In this document: positions 1-11,118 of the stretch, piece by piece
How positions within the stretch are numbered: position 1 is the first letter of the stretch
Layout of the letters: the number at the start of each line of letters is the position of its first letter
Assembly (NCBI GenBank): GCA_964017125.1
Contig: OZ024912.1
Span: forward strand, 84,836,857 to 84,900,856
Direction of reading: 5' to 3'
Length of the DNA stretch: 64,000 nt
DNA from: Flabesymbios commensalis
Lineage: Eukaryota > Annelida > Polychaeta > Terebellida > Flabelligeridae
Translations under genes and position numbers: made by a program
Notes under the pieces: model-generated
What the model was told of the DNA's origin: nothing
Databases searched by the model: none
Seen by the model: the letters and a program-made list of their open reading frames with translations, nothing else

Positions 1-310
1 CCAATTTTTTATTTGATCATTGATCAAATTTTCTGAAACTCGTTTCAACTGGCAACGGTTTCCCCTACTATGTTTCATATTTTATTTTATTTTGTGTTTC
101 CGTCAGGCTGACGTATAGGACGGTAGGCCACCACGCCCATGCTAAAACTATATAGGTTTCAGGGAGCTCGAGCCTCCTTTGCGATTAAAATCAATCGGTA
201 AGCAGTGCCAATAGGTAAAATTTGGGGACGAAATATAATATTCTACACCAAAGAATGAGTTAAGTTGGACTGTCACAGATCAATTTCAGCAAAGTGGGAC
301 GGTGTAAAAT

Positions 311-740
311 GATATACACCGATTTTGTTTTCACACGGATTTTATCGTCGTTGATGATGTTGCTAATTCAGTTCACCCTTAATATATACACCGATTTTGT
401 TTTCACACGGATTTTATCGTCGTTGATCATGTTGCTAATTCAGTTCACCCTTAATATATACACCGATTTTGTTTTCACACGGATTTTATCGTCGTTGATG
501 ATGTTGCTAATTCAGTTCACCCTTAATATATACACCAATTTTGTTTTCACACGGATTTTATCGTCGTTGATCATGTTGCTAATTCAGTTAACCCTTAATA
601 TATACACCGATTTTGTTTTCACACGGATTTTATCGTCGTTGATGATGTTGCTAATTCAGTTCACCCTTAATATATACACCGATTTTGTTTTCACACGGAT
701 TTTATCGTCGTTGATCATGTTGCTAATTCAGTACCCTTAA
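311..740. repeat. 72-bp tandem repeat, six copies with a 144-bp higher-order period
   Basis: Six nearly identical 72-bp units follow one another. Because 72 is a multiple of three, the array happens to be an open frame. Alternate units differ by one base near the middle (GATGATG versus GATCATG), so the array is better read as three 144-bp dimers. The last unit has a short deletion. The regularity suggests amplification of a dimer. It is not a gene. Confidence 0.9.
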
Positions 741-1104
741 AAAAAATATTTTTCTATGAACCATGGAAATCAAAGGGGTTTTTTCAATTTGAAATTATCA
801 TAAATGTCTCTCGGTTTTTTTTGAATACCTATGTCATGGGTCTACGGCCATTATAAATATGTTTACTCTTATCTTATAATTTGATAAAAATGAATCTATC
901 AATTGCGATACCTGTGGGGTGAATTAATAATTTATATTTCGGCTGGCCTCTGAAGGCATTTATTCTTGAAAACATTTTTCAAATGAAACTAGCATATTCT
1001 GATGTAGCGTACACCCTCTTTTTGACTGAATGGGTGACGACACGCTCATTACAATTTTTCATGATCATTTACGGGTTATGAAATCTTTAGACTCGTTGCC
1101 ACCG
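741..1104. other. No feature seen
   Basis: AT-rich sequence without a convincing open frame, repeat or known element, lying between the 72-bp array and the start of the segmental duplication. Confidence 0.5.
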
Positions 1105-1777
1105 TGAACCCTTTTTGACATGCCACATATCGTTTTTTTAGATCGCTACTCACTTCAACCACACAAAGATGACGCGACGAGTATAATTAGTGACATGGAG
1201 GAGAATAGCCATTTAACAATCATGTCTATTAAAACCTCCGAACGGGAGATAATAATGCATAAATTGTATACCTTGTCTTTAAAATGCAAAATATGACACT
1301 TATATGGCTAGGTTGATTGATTTATCACACTAGCTGTGAATCATACCATATCACTTGGGGTCAAGTATGCTACCTCAATAATATTATGTATATCCTTGTA
1401 CCATTGAATTTACGACTTCCTTCTTGTTGAAGATAAAATACCCATTATGACACTGATACACGCATCATTTTCAATAGGTCGTACATATTTACAATTATAT
1501 TGCCTACTAACACTGTGTTATGAAGTGTTATCCTTTATTATTTGCTTAGTAGCAGTAGGGTAGGGCATTAAAATATGTTTTTTGACTAAAAATATTGGCT
1601 AACATAATACTAAGTCAAATATGAAGATGCATATATCAAACAAAACAATATTTGTGAATACTAGCATGTCTAGTAGGGGTGTAGGTATTTTCCGTCATTT
1701 TTAATAATTACTTGCGTCTCGATGATTCACTTGATGTGTGTGCTTGAGATACCTCCTACTGTAGCGATAAATCCTCA
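1105..1777. repeat. Segmental duplication copy A, left part
   Basis: This stretch aligns over its whole length, with scattered substitutions and small indels, to 9820-11030. Shared landmarks are the segment around 1180 (compare 9895), the run around 1370 (compare 10095) and one unit with the motif CTAGCATGTCTAGTAGGGGT at 1664-1683. That unit is amplified to about eleven copies in copy B. The alignment continues at 7064 after a 5.3-kb insertion. Confidence 0.8.
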
Positions 1778-1954
1778 TAGTCCGGCAGCAGAATGCCCAA
1801 TATTGGCCTGACCCAAAATTTTCTCATTTTTTCTCTGCTAATTATTTATCTTTGGGGTCTACATATGGTTCCACATCTGATGATGGTTCCACATCTGAAT
1901 GGGTGCCTGTTACATCTGGTGTACCACAGGGATAAATACTTAGTCTAATACTTA

Positions 1955-2824
1955 TTGTTTTTACTCTCCATACATGACATGCCCGATTGTACAGAACATT
2001 CAATATTATCTTTGTTCACAGATGATGCAAAATGTTCCCGGATAATTAATAACATTGAAGATTGTGAGCAACTGCAGTGTGATTTAAATAGCTTTTACGA
2101 ATGGAGTCAAGTTTGGAAGTTGAATTTTAATGTGCTTAAGAGTAAAGTACTTTCATTTACAAGAAATGTTACTCCTATTGTATTTACATATCATCTTAAC
2201 GGAACTGTATTAGAAAATATATCATGCTATAATGACCTGGGAGTCACAGTTGACAAGGGTTTAGTATTCAACAATCATGTTTCTAATGTAATCAACAAAT
2301 ATAACAAAGTCAATGGTATTATTAGACGCTCACTGGGTTACGGAGCCCCAACATCAGTATCCATTAAACTTTGTAAAACTTTAAGACAGCCCATTATTGA
2401 ATATTATGCTCCAGTCTGGTCTCCGTTCACCAAAATTCAAATAGAGTCTATTGAACGAATTCAGAATTTTTTTACCAGATATGCCCTACATTATCCAACT
2501 ATTGATTATAAAGAACGCTGTGAGCTCTTACATATCTTACCACTGTCTTTTCGCAGAGAGATGATGGACATCAAACTTCTTTTTACATCACTATTTGTGT
2601 CTGATTTTTCTAATAGTGTTGCATCATTATTGAGATACTACGAACCTGACAGAAGACTACGGTCAAATCAGAACGGATTACTCTTTTATCCGAGACAAGT
2701 CAGAACTAAGACGTTTAAACATTTCTATTCTAATCGCGTAGTTAGCATCTGGAATAGTTTACCGAAGGACTTGCGCCAGGAGCAAACAATGACAAGCTTT
2801 GTACGTCAATTGAATAGTTTTTAA
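1955..2824 (+). pseudogene. LINE reverse transcriptase C-terminal fragment
   Basis: The open frame of 289 codons covers the C-terminal half of a non-LTR reverse transcriptase. It has FTDD near residue 22, the WKLNFNVLKSK stretch typical of CR1/Jockey enzymes, the YNDLGVTVD motif and a C-terminal segment with SIWNSLP. A stop codon directly follows the upstream VPQG motif, and the endonuclease and fingers are absent, so the copy is dead. The listed methionine is only the first one in frame. Confidence 0.8.
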
Positions 2825-3410
2825 TATTTAAAGTATGAGTACAGTTTCAACTGTGATAACGTATGTACTTGGACAAGCAACTGTGGATGTCAGGCGTGCG
2901 TGTGATATTTGAATCATCATAATCAACATGTTTCAATATCACATTCTGTAAGAAAGCATTCCACTGTGCCCGTAAGACAATAATTCAATATGCATGGCTT
3001 CTCATGTGTCGATACTCATGTGTTGGCAGGCGAGAGCCACCAGTCCAGCTCAGAATAGTATAGTATAGATGGATTTCTTCGGCTGAGCGACGGCTATGCG
3101 AGCTGACGCCAGCAGATGCAATTTAGACTAATCAAAGTACTTTTATTCTCAAGGGACTAACGTTATGTTTGTGTCGATGGCTCTATTTAATACCACATAG
3201 TTGTATTATCGTCTTTAAAAATACTCTTGATATAGTATAGTTTTAATGTATTATCATGATATTATATGGTATTTGGCTCGAGTGCATAATGAACTAAACT
3301 TGTGTGGTGGCTCAGGGCACCCTGGTCACCTTCTACTTGCTCCGCAGTCAAGCAAATATCTACAACGTTGACATTGTGAAGACCTTTTAAAACTAAAATA
3401 ATGATATTGC

Positions 3411-3786
3411 TATAATGTTGCATGCTTTTAAAAAATGCTCCACTTGTAGTTGTTTTATAAGTTTCTACCCTTTCTAGAGGTTTTTTTGCTACTTTCATAC
3501 TACTATGTAGTTATTTTATATATGGTTTTAGCACGGGAAACAAAAATTATGTATAATATATTTTTAGTTAATTTTACTTTTAAGTGGAATTACCATGTAC
3601 AAAGTTGCATGCTTTTAAAACTTGTTCTACTTGTTATTGTTTTATAAGTTTCTACGCTTTCCAGAGGTTTTTTTTGCTACTTTTATACTAATATGTAGTT
3701 ATTTTATCTCTGGTTTTAGCGCGGGAAACAAAAAATATGTATAATTTATTTATATTTAATTTTACTTTTAAGTGTAATTTTAAATG
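3411..3786. repeat. Two-copy tandem duplication of about 188 bp
   Basis: 3411-3600 and 3602-3786 are diverged direct copies; both contain GTTGCATGCTTTTAAAA and a GTTTTATAAGTTTCTAC stretch. They lie in the 3' region of the LINE and may be part of its untranslated region. Confidence 0.75.
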
Positions 3787-5514
3787 TAATTACCATGTGT
3801 ATAAATTTTATCCTGGATGTCGAACTTAGTTGGGGTGCTGGTCATCTGTATTCGACATCCTTATGTACACAATTTTCTTTACAATTGCATATTTGTATGA
3901 TTATTGTATATATTTGTGTATATAAAGTCTAATAAATAAATAGAGATATCTAGGGTGGTGTGGAGGTGTCACCTTTGAGCAATTTTAATTATTTAAGATG
4001 AACGTCATGAACTCGAAAATGCTCTGAAAACCCCTCCGTTATGATGGACTCGACTTTATAAAGGGCGAACATTCGGTTAATATGTCTTGTAATAATGTAT
4101 GTTTGTCCAATTTTATTCACATAAATCTGTTTTACATCTGCATAGTTTGAAAATGCAATAATGGAGACCATTTTGAATCCAAAATGGCTGCCGTATGGCT
4201 AAAAGTTCAGTTATAATCATGTGAAACAAAATTTATGGGAAAACGATAACATTTAGACTTGTGGCTACCACGCACCTAGACGGGGCACCTGTCTGGCACT
4301 TCGTTTCCAGACGGGGAGCTGGATGTTGTTTGAAGACTCCAGAAATTCAAACAAAATGGCCGCCTTTTATACTGTTCATACCGGCTCGATTCGAATTTTT
4401 TATTGTTTATATTTTCCTGACGCGACCTTGAAAACTTATTAACGGTAGGGGCCATACATTTTTTCAGTGTCACAAATTGATTGTACACCACTAGACAGTC
4501 AGATGAGGGTGTGCAGACATCACACTGGTGCCTCGCCTGTTTTTTCAATAGGCAGCTTGTCAACCGGGGGCGGGACCGGTTGACAATGTTGACTACCACG
4601 CACCCTCCCTTCCTAAAATCTCAACGAAACTAAGTTTTTTGGAGCCCTTGGAAATACTGAACAAGAAAGCGAATGTTAACATTTAAAATATATGTATGCA
4701 AAGCTATTTCGACGACTTATCTAGAGGTATTCTAATTATGTTTTTAACAACGTCGCGCAATTTTAAATAATGGGGTAGGGTTGCTTGAATGTATGTTATT
4801 TCTGTTCTGGTAAACCGATCTGCAACTGCTATATAACATATGAATGGTAATTGAATTCCGCTTCTTATGGTATATAAAGCATTGCAGTATAATAAATAAT
4901 ATCGCTCAATGAATGCCTAAACATAATTTAATTTAAAAAATCAGCGAAATCCACAATAACAAAACCCCGTAGGGAATCACCATTTCATCATACGTTTTTT
5001 ACATGTTTCCACATTTGGGCCACGGTTTTTCAATCCAGATATGCTTATAAATAAGCATGGATGGTATGTGTGCTTTGAAATTTCACACTATTTTTGTAGA
5101 AGACAAATACAACATGGCCGCCATCTGTTTTTAAAACAATATGTAATTTTGTGCATTTTACTTGACTCTATATCATATGTTATATGATGACCAATGTTAA
5201 AAATGACCAAGAATGACAAAATACAAAATGGCCGCCGTCTGTTGGAAAAATTGTATGTATCGACACAAAAAAGAAAAACCCAAGTTAGAAAAATATACCA
5301 ACATCTTTGCTAGTTACAATCAAGGGCTTTTACATAGAATTATAATAATAAAAAAATTAAATACAAAATGTTTACAACAGAGCACTGAGTTTATCCCTCT
5401 ATATGAACAATTTCCAACGTTTTTCTAATAAATACAAGCGGGAATTCTCGCTCATGTCAATTTTATATGGTATAAATGGCTGTTATTACTTTTATATTCT
5501 CTGGTGCCATTTTT

Positions 5515-6282
5515 TCCAGAAGTGATCACAGCCACTTTAAAAGTTATCTCAGCCACTGCAAAAGTTATATCAGCCACTGAAAAAGTATATAAACCACTAC
5601 AAAAGGGATCTTGACCACTGAAGAAGTGACCACAGCCAATTTAAACGTTATCTCAGCCACTAAAGAGATGATCTTGGCCACTAACAAACTGATGTCAGCC
5701 ACGGATAAAGTTATCTAAGACAATACAATATGGTCTTGGCTAATGAAGAAGTGGTCACAGCGACTTTTAAAAATATCTCAGCCACTACAAAGTGATCTTG
5801 GCCACTGAAGAAGTGACCACAACCACTTTAAAAATTACCTAAACCACTACAAAAGTGATTTAGATCATTGAAGAAGTGATCACAGCTACTTTAAAAATGA
5901 TGTAAACGACTATAAAATGGCTCTTGACCACTGGAGAAGTGATCAAAGACACTTTAAAAAGGATCTAAACCTCTACAAAAGGGATCTTGACCACCGAAGA
6001 AGTGACCACAGCCAATTTAAACGTTATATCAGCCACTATGGAGGTGATCTTGGCCACTAACAAACTGGTGTCAGCCACTGATAAAGTTATCTAAGCCACC
6101 ACAAGGTGATCTTGGCCACCGAAGGAATGATCACAGCGACTTTAAAAGTTATCTCAGCCACTAAAAAATGTAATCTTGACTGAAAAAAAATTTCCAAGCC
6201 ACTACAGAGTGATCTTGGCCACTGAAGAGGTGACCACAGCCACTTTAAAAATGATCTAAACCACTACAAAAGGGATCTTGAG
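5515..6282. repeat. Degenerate 21-22-bp tandem array with a higher-order period
   Basis: Units resemble AGTTATCTCAGCCACTAAAA with frequent variants (GATCACAG, GATCTTGGCC, GATCTAAACC). A longer block starting near 5621 recurs near 5998, giving a higher-order period of about 377 bp. The array fills the loop of the foldback element. Confidence 0.8.
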
Positions 6283-6670
6283 ATAGATTTAGCAGAACAA
6301 AAATAACATACATTCAAGTAATAACCCTACCCCCTTATTTAAAATTGCGCGACTTTGTTAGAAACATATTTAGGGTACCTTTATATTAGTTGTCGAAGTA
6401 GGGTTTGCATCCCTATATTTTCAATGTTAACATTCGATTTCGTGTTCAGTCTATCCAGGGCTCTAAAAAATGTAGTTCCGTTGAGATTGGGGGGGGGGGG
6501 GGTGCATGGTAGCCATAAGTAGCCCATCGCCTAAATGTTGTCGTTTGCTCATACACAATTTTGTTTCATTTGATTATAACCCTACATTTAGCCATACAGC
6601 AGCCATTTTTTAATTTAGATTCCAAAATTATGTCCATTATTGTATTTTCAAACTATGGAGATGTAAAACA

Positions 6671-6860
6671 GATCTATGTGAATAAAATTTGACAAACATA
6701 CATTATTACAAGACATATTAGCCGAGTGTTTGATCTATGTGAATAAAATTTGACAAACATACATTATTACAAGACACATTAGCCGAGTGTTTGTCCTTTA
6801 TAACGTCGAGTCCATCATAACTGAGGCGTTTTCAGAGTTCAGACCTAAATAAAATTTGCC
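6671..6860. repeat. 62-bp tandem duplication in the right foldback arm
   Basis: The motif GATCTATGTGAATAAAATTT and about 40 following bases occur twice in tandem from 6671, and a related third copy follows after a spacer near 6847. The left arm (about 4090-4140) has one copy, so this expansion happened after the arms formed. Confidence 0.75.
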
Positions 6861-7063
6861 AAACATACCTTATTACAAGACATATTAGCCATGTGTTTGC
6901 CCTTTATAACGTCGAGTCCATCATAACTGAGGTTTTCAGAGCTCATGGCGGCCATCTTGATTAATTAAAATTGCTCATAGGTGACACCTCCACACCACCC
7001 TAGATATCTTTATTTAGACCCAAAGATAAATAATCAGCAGAGAGAAAAACAGCTGTCGGACTA

Positions 7064-7260
7064 TTACCTCTTACCTGAGTTCAAGCTTGTTATCTCGCGA
7101 TTGGTGTCGTGAAGCTGCTTCTATGTGCTTAGGCCCTACGGCTCCTTAGACAAGTAATATATGCTTAAATTATAGGTGGATGGTGCAATAATATTATCCT
7201 AAACAAACTAATATATAACTAGTGGGCAACATGTTATCATGGTCATGGGCTGCCAACACA
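7064..7260. repeat. Segmental duplication copy A, right part
   Basis: This resumes the alignment with copy B (11135-11380). Shared landmarks are CCTCTTACCTG, TTAGGCCCTACGGC and GCAACATGTTATCATGG (copy B has a G-to-C type variant). It shows that 1778-7063 is a later insertion. Confidence 0.8.
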
Positions 7261-7271
7261 AGTTTCAAAGT

Positions 7272-7352
7272 AACAAAATGTTTCTTCCCCGCTCACTTGT
7301 AAAGATTTAATATTGTGGGGAGCCTCCGTGACTGAGAGGTGGCTAGTGAGAT
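7272..7352 (+). mobile_element. SINE fragment (middle part of the dimeric tRNA-type family)
   Basis: Contains TGTTTCTTCCCC and TGTGGGGAGCCTCCGTGAC followed by an A-box-like GAGAGGTGGC, matching the junction between the two halves of the SINE at 12027-12336. Both outer parts are missing. Confidence 0.65.
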
Positions 7353-7379
7353 ACAGCATAACAATTTATGACAATGCTT

Positions 7380-8600
7380 GGTCTATTAAATGTTCTAATT
7401 AGATCAATTTACATTTCCAATTATATGCCGAAGATACACAAGTATATTGTTTGGATTCCTAGTGCGGAAACCTGAGTGTAGACACTAAAATAAAGTCTGT
7501 ATGTGAGGTGTTAAGGAAAAATTGACGTTTTAGCGGTTTGACCCAATTAATATGCTAATTATGTAACTTGTATGTTCTATGTCTTTTCAAAAGATCTCAA
7601 ACCATATTATATTCATTCATTTGTATCGACAACATGGATGTAGACAGCGCAATGAATTATCCACGTGAATTATTGAGAAAAAATATTGGCGATTTAGCGG
7701 TTTGACCTAATTAATAATATGCAAATTAGGTCAATTTCATGCTTCCATAGCTGTTCTAGAAATGTTTAACAATTTCAAATGGATTCCTTGGGTTGGAAAA
7801 CATGGGTCTAGACACCAAAATGAAGTCTCTGTCTAGATTATTAAGGAGGATATTGGCGGTTTAATGACTGACCTAATTAATATGCTAATGAATATGTTAA
7901 TTAGATAAATATTATGGTGTCGTAACTCTGCTTAATACCTCAAAATGTGGAACATGGTTTTTGTATGCTGAACAATCATGGGTGTAGCCATCAAATGAAG
8001 TCTCTATGTGGATTTGTGAGAGAAAAAAAATGCGATTTAGTGGTTTGACCTAATTATTATGCTAATTATGTCGTTTCCATGTTTCCATAACTGTTCTAGA
8101 GATGTCTAACCATTTTAAATGGACTCCTTGGGTTGGAAAACATGGGTCTAGACACCAAAATGAAGTCTCTGTCTAGATTATTAAGAAAGATATTGGCGGT
8201 TTAGTGATTGACCTAATTAATATGCTAATTAGTATGTTAAATAGATAAATGTTATGGTGTCGTAATAAATACCTCAAAATGTGGCTCATAGCTTTAATAG
8301 GCTAAACAATCATGGGTGTAGACACCAAATGAAGTCTCTACGTGGATTTGTGAGAAAAAAAATTGCAATTTAGTAGTTTGACCTAATTAATATGCTAATT
8401 TGGTCCCTTCCATGCTTTTATAACTGTTCTAGAGATGTCTAACCATTTTAAATGGATCCCTTGGGTGGGAAAACATGGGTCTAGACACCAAAATGAAGTT
8501 TCTATGTAGATTATCAAGGGAGATATTGGCGGTTTAGTGATTGACCTAATTATTATGTTAATTAGGCTAATTAAAAAAAATGCTACACATTGGCGAATTA
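7380..8600. repeat. Diverged satellite of about 170 bp, paired into about 335-bp units
   Basis: About seven units recur, each with a CATGGGTGTAGACACCAAAATG-like core (written here from shorter shared pieces), the block TTGACCTAATTAATATGC and a GATATTGGCGGTTTA variant. Alternate units are more alike (TGTTCTAGAGATGTCTAACC near 8087 and 8417), giving a dimeric period near 335 bp. No coding content. Confidence 0.8.
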
Positions 8601-8722
8601 GCATCCGGCAGTTTCTGGATCCTCATGACCTATATAAGCCATTTCAGCCATAAAACCTTACAGAAATCACCATTTCCAGGTTCACTTTTTGGCTAGTAGA
8701 CTACATGGCCCTGGTGTATATG

Positions 8723-8853
8723 GATAAAGGTCCCGAGAGAGTACGAGTGTGGAGATTATGGCACTGGTTCAGTTCACCAGGCCGAGTCCGCGGCCTGGTG
8801 AACTGAACCAGTGCCATAATCTCCACACTAGCACGATACGAGTGACCTTTATG
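8723..8853. repeat. Long hairpin with perfect 38-bp arms
   Basis: Arms at 8747-8784 and 8791-8828 are exact complements around a six-base loop (AGTCCG). The inverted match continues outward with indels to ATAAAGGTC (about 8733) and GACCTTTAT (about 8851). It looks like a very small, young MITE or a recent inverted duplication. Confidence 0.9.
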
Positions 8854-9275
8854 CATTTTCTCGCACGATAAATACAAAAAATGAATTATATAGACCTAAA
8901 ACTATTTATAAACATCAGGATTCATTTAGAAATTGAATGTTCCCCCAGCGCCGCCGCATCACTGAGAAATGTCGACAGAAATCACCTGACATATTCCTAC
9001 GCTGAGACACAGGTGCTGTGACGCTTAAGTAAACAATACATTTTGCAACTATACAAAAATATTTTAATTAGAACATTTATTTTACATCTTTTTCTGCAAA
9101 TTAAATACAGCTTGTGGAAAAATCATCATAGTGGTAGTAACGTACTAGAGGGTCTACTCTGTTTTGGATATATGTTACATATATTAATACTGATGTGATA
9201 GGTCCAGCGAGTGGCACAGAGTGCGAGTGCGGGATTATCCGGACTTGTTCACAAGCAGGCCAATCACTGCCAGAG
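8854..9275. other. No gene seen
   Basis: AT-rich sequence between the hairpin and the 40-bp array; no supported coding or repeat structure. Confidence 0.45.
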
Positions 9276-9284
9276 TGGGAGAAA

Positions 9285-9735
9285 GCACAGGTTAGTTACC
9301 AGTACGAAGAGAACATAACAATTAGCACAGGTTAGTTAGCAGTGTGAAAAGAACGTCACAATTAGGACAGGTTAGTTAGGAGTGTGAAAAGAACGTCACA
9401 ATTAGCACAAGTTAGTTAGCAGTGTGAAAAAAACGTCGCAATTAGCACAGGTTAGTTACCAGTATGAAGAGAACGTCACAATTAGAACTGGTTAGTTGTG
9501 AGTTTGAAGATAACGTCACAGTTAGCACAGATTAGTTGGCAGTGTGAATAGGCTAGTTGGCAGTATGACGATAACGTCACAATTAGCATAGGTTAGTTAG
9601 CAGTGTGATGAGAGCGTCACAATTAGCACAGGTTAGTTAGCAATGTGAAAAGAGCGTCACAATTAGCAGAGGTTAGTTAGCTGTGTGAAGAGAACGTGAT
9701 ACTTAGCACTGGTTATATAGCAGTGTGAAGAGAAC
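9285..9735. repeat. 40-bp minisatellite, about eleven copies
   Basis: Each unit contains GCACAGGTTAGTTAGCAGTG and AAGAGAACGTCACAATTA. The unit is the same as the array at 14262-14740, where it derives from the end of a chitin-binding exon plus its splice donor. No exon is visible next to this distal copy, so the array was probably seeded by duplication or conversion from the gene 5 kb downstream. Confidence 0.85.
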
Positions 9736-10441
9736 GTCATAATACACTGCTTCATGCAAAACAAAATACCACCGAGCCCCTTAAAGATAATTTACGTGTT
9801 TTCAAATATCAGACACATTAAGATCGTGAACCGTTTATAACATGCTACATATCGTTGTTTTAAATCGCTAATCCCTTCAATCTCATAAAGATGACGTGAC
9901 GAGTGTAATTAGTGACAATGGAGGAGAAAAGCCATTTACCATGTCTATTAAAACCTCCGAACTGGAGATAATACATACACGGTATACCTTGTCTTTTAAA
10001 TGCAAAAATGATGTTCTGCATGTAGTGACATGGTACTTATATGGTTAGGTTGAGTTATCTATCGCACTCGCTATGAGTCATCCCATATCACTCGAGGTCA
10101 AGTATGCCACTTCATCGTCGATAATATATTAGTCTCATTGTACTATTGAATTTAGGACTTCCTTCTTGATAAAGAGTTAACATCCATTATTATATTGTAC
10201 TTTTGAATTTACAACTTCCTTCTTGGAAAATGGATAACATACATTATTACACTGATACACGTATTATTTCTAATGGGTCTGATATATTTACAATTATAAT
10301 TGCTTAATAACGGTGTGTTATTGTGTGTTATCCTTTATTAATTGCCTAGTAGCAGATTGGCATTTAAATATGTTTTGACAACATATATATGTAACATAAT
10401 ATTAAATCAAATGTGAAGATGCATATATCAAACGAAAGAAG

Positions 10442-10955
10442 CTTTGTGGATACTAGCATGTCTAGTAGGGGTGTGGGTATTTCCCCACCTTTGTGGATAC
10501 TAGCATGTCTAGTAGGGGTGTGGGTATTTTCCCACCTTTGTGGATACTAGCATGTCTAGTAGGGGTGTGGGTATTTTCCCACCTTTGTGGATACTAGCAT
10601 GTCTAGTAGGGGTGTGGGTATTTTCCCACCTTTGTGGATATTAGCATGTCTAGTAGGGGTGTGGGTATTTTCCCACCTTTGTGGATACTAGCATGTCTAG
10701 TAGGGGTGTGGGTATTTTCCCACCTTTGTGGATACTAGCATGTCTAGTAGGGGTGTGGGTATTTTCCCACCTTTGTGGATACTAGCATGTCTAGTAGGGG
10801 TGTGGGTATTTTCCCACCTTTGTGGATACTAGCATGTCTAGTAGGGGTGTGGGTATTTTCCCACCTTTGTGGATACTAGCATGTCTAGTAGGGGTGTGGG
10901 TATTTTCCCACCTTTGTGGATACTAGCATGTCTAGTAGGGGTGTGGGTATTTCCT
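10442..10955. repeat. 47-bp minisatellite, about eleven nearly identical copies
   Basis: The unit begins CTTTGTGGATACTAGCATG and ends GGGTATTTTCCCAC. Units are almost identical, implying recent expansion. In copy A the homologous place (about 1650-1695) has one unit. There are no unique spacers, so it is not CRISPR-like. Confidence 0.95.
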
Positions 10956-11037
10956 TCGTTTTTTATTAATTACTGGCGTTTGGATAATTCAGTTGATTGT
11001 GTATGCTTGATTTATCTCCTACAGTAGATTGTGATTG

Positions 11038-11118
11038 TGATTGTGATCGATCGATAATTATCGGAAGGCCCGGGCAGCCTGCATGCGGGCTAGCTAACCT
11101 AAACAAACAAACAAACAA
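11038..11118 (+). mobile_element. Short retro-insertion with target-site duplication
   Basis: The 81-bp insert is flanked by ACAGTAG at 11031-11037 and 11119-11125 and ends in an (AAAC)n run. Copy A of the duplication lacks it. It starts with a GATTGTGATTGTGATCGATC-type run. The direct repeats and short tandem tail indicate LINE-driven retroposition of a small SINE or LINE 3' end. Confidence 0.7.

Larger units (their letters stand above)
1863..3943 (+). mobile_element. 5'-truncated CR1/Jockey-type LINE
   Basis: The element enters inside the reverse transcriptase, just before the SGVPQG motif near 1914-1931, and continues through the catalytic FTDD motif, thumb and C-terminal region to a stop at 2824. 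The long 3' region ends in a TCTAATAAATAAATA tail near 3943. The same 3' end occurs at 22380-22560 (minus) and 30060-30222 (plus), so this is a family with dispersed copies. The left edge abuts the MITE arm, and a foldback element follows the tail directly. Confidence 0.8.
3944..7009. mobile_element. Foldback element with 0.7-0.87-kb inverted arms
   Basis: The segment 3944-4815 is repeated in inverse orientation at 6295-7009. The termini are AGATATCTAGGGTGGTGTGG and its complement. Arms of this length with a non-coding centre fit a foldback or long-TIR non-autonomous DNA element. The arms have diverged by many substitutions and indels, so the copy is not recent. The centre holds a degenerate 21-bp array. 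No transposase frame is visible. Confidence 0.8.
1778..7063. mobile_element. Composite insertion bounded by terminal inverted repeats
   Basis: The ends TAGTCCGGCAGC (1778-1789) and GCTGTCGGACTA (7052-7063) are inverted repeats with one mismatch, and the inverted match continues with indels over 1778-1862 and 7015-7063. Copy B of the segmental duplication lacks the whole block near 11130, which fixes both edges. The interior is not one element: a LINE occupies 1863-3943 and a long-armed foldback element 3944-7009. The parent was probably a small palindromic MITE that later received both insertions. Confidence 0.7.

Noticed and set aside
294-740. A 148-codon frame with hydrophobic repeats
   Set aside because: It is the 72-bp array read in one frame; no gene signals and no unique sequence.
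8747-8828. A microRNA precursor
   Set aside because: Perfect pairing over 38 bp with a six-base loop and extended inverted flanks fits a young inverted repeat better; kept only as a finding to check with small-RNA data.
10442-10955. Possible CRISPR-like array
   Set aside because: Units are head to tail with no unique spacers, and the host is an animal genome. It is a minisatellite.
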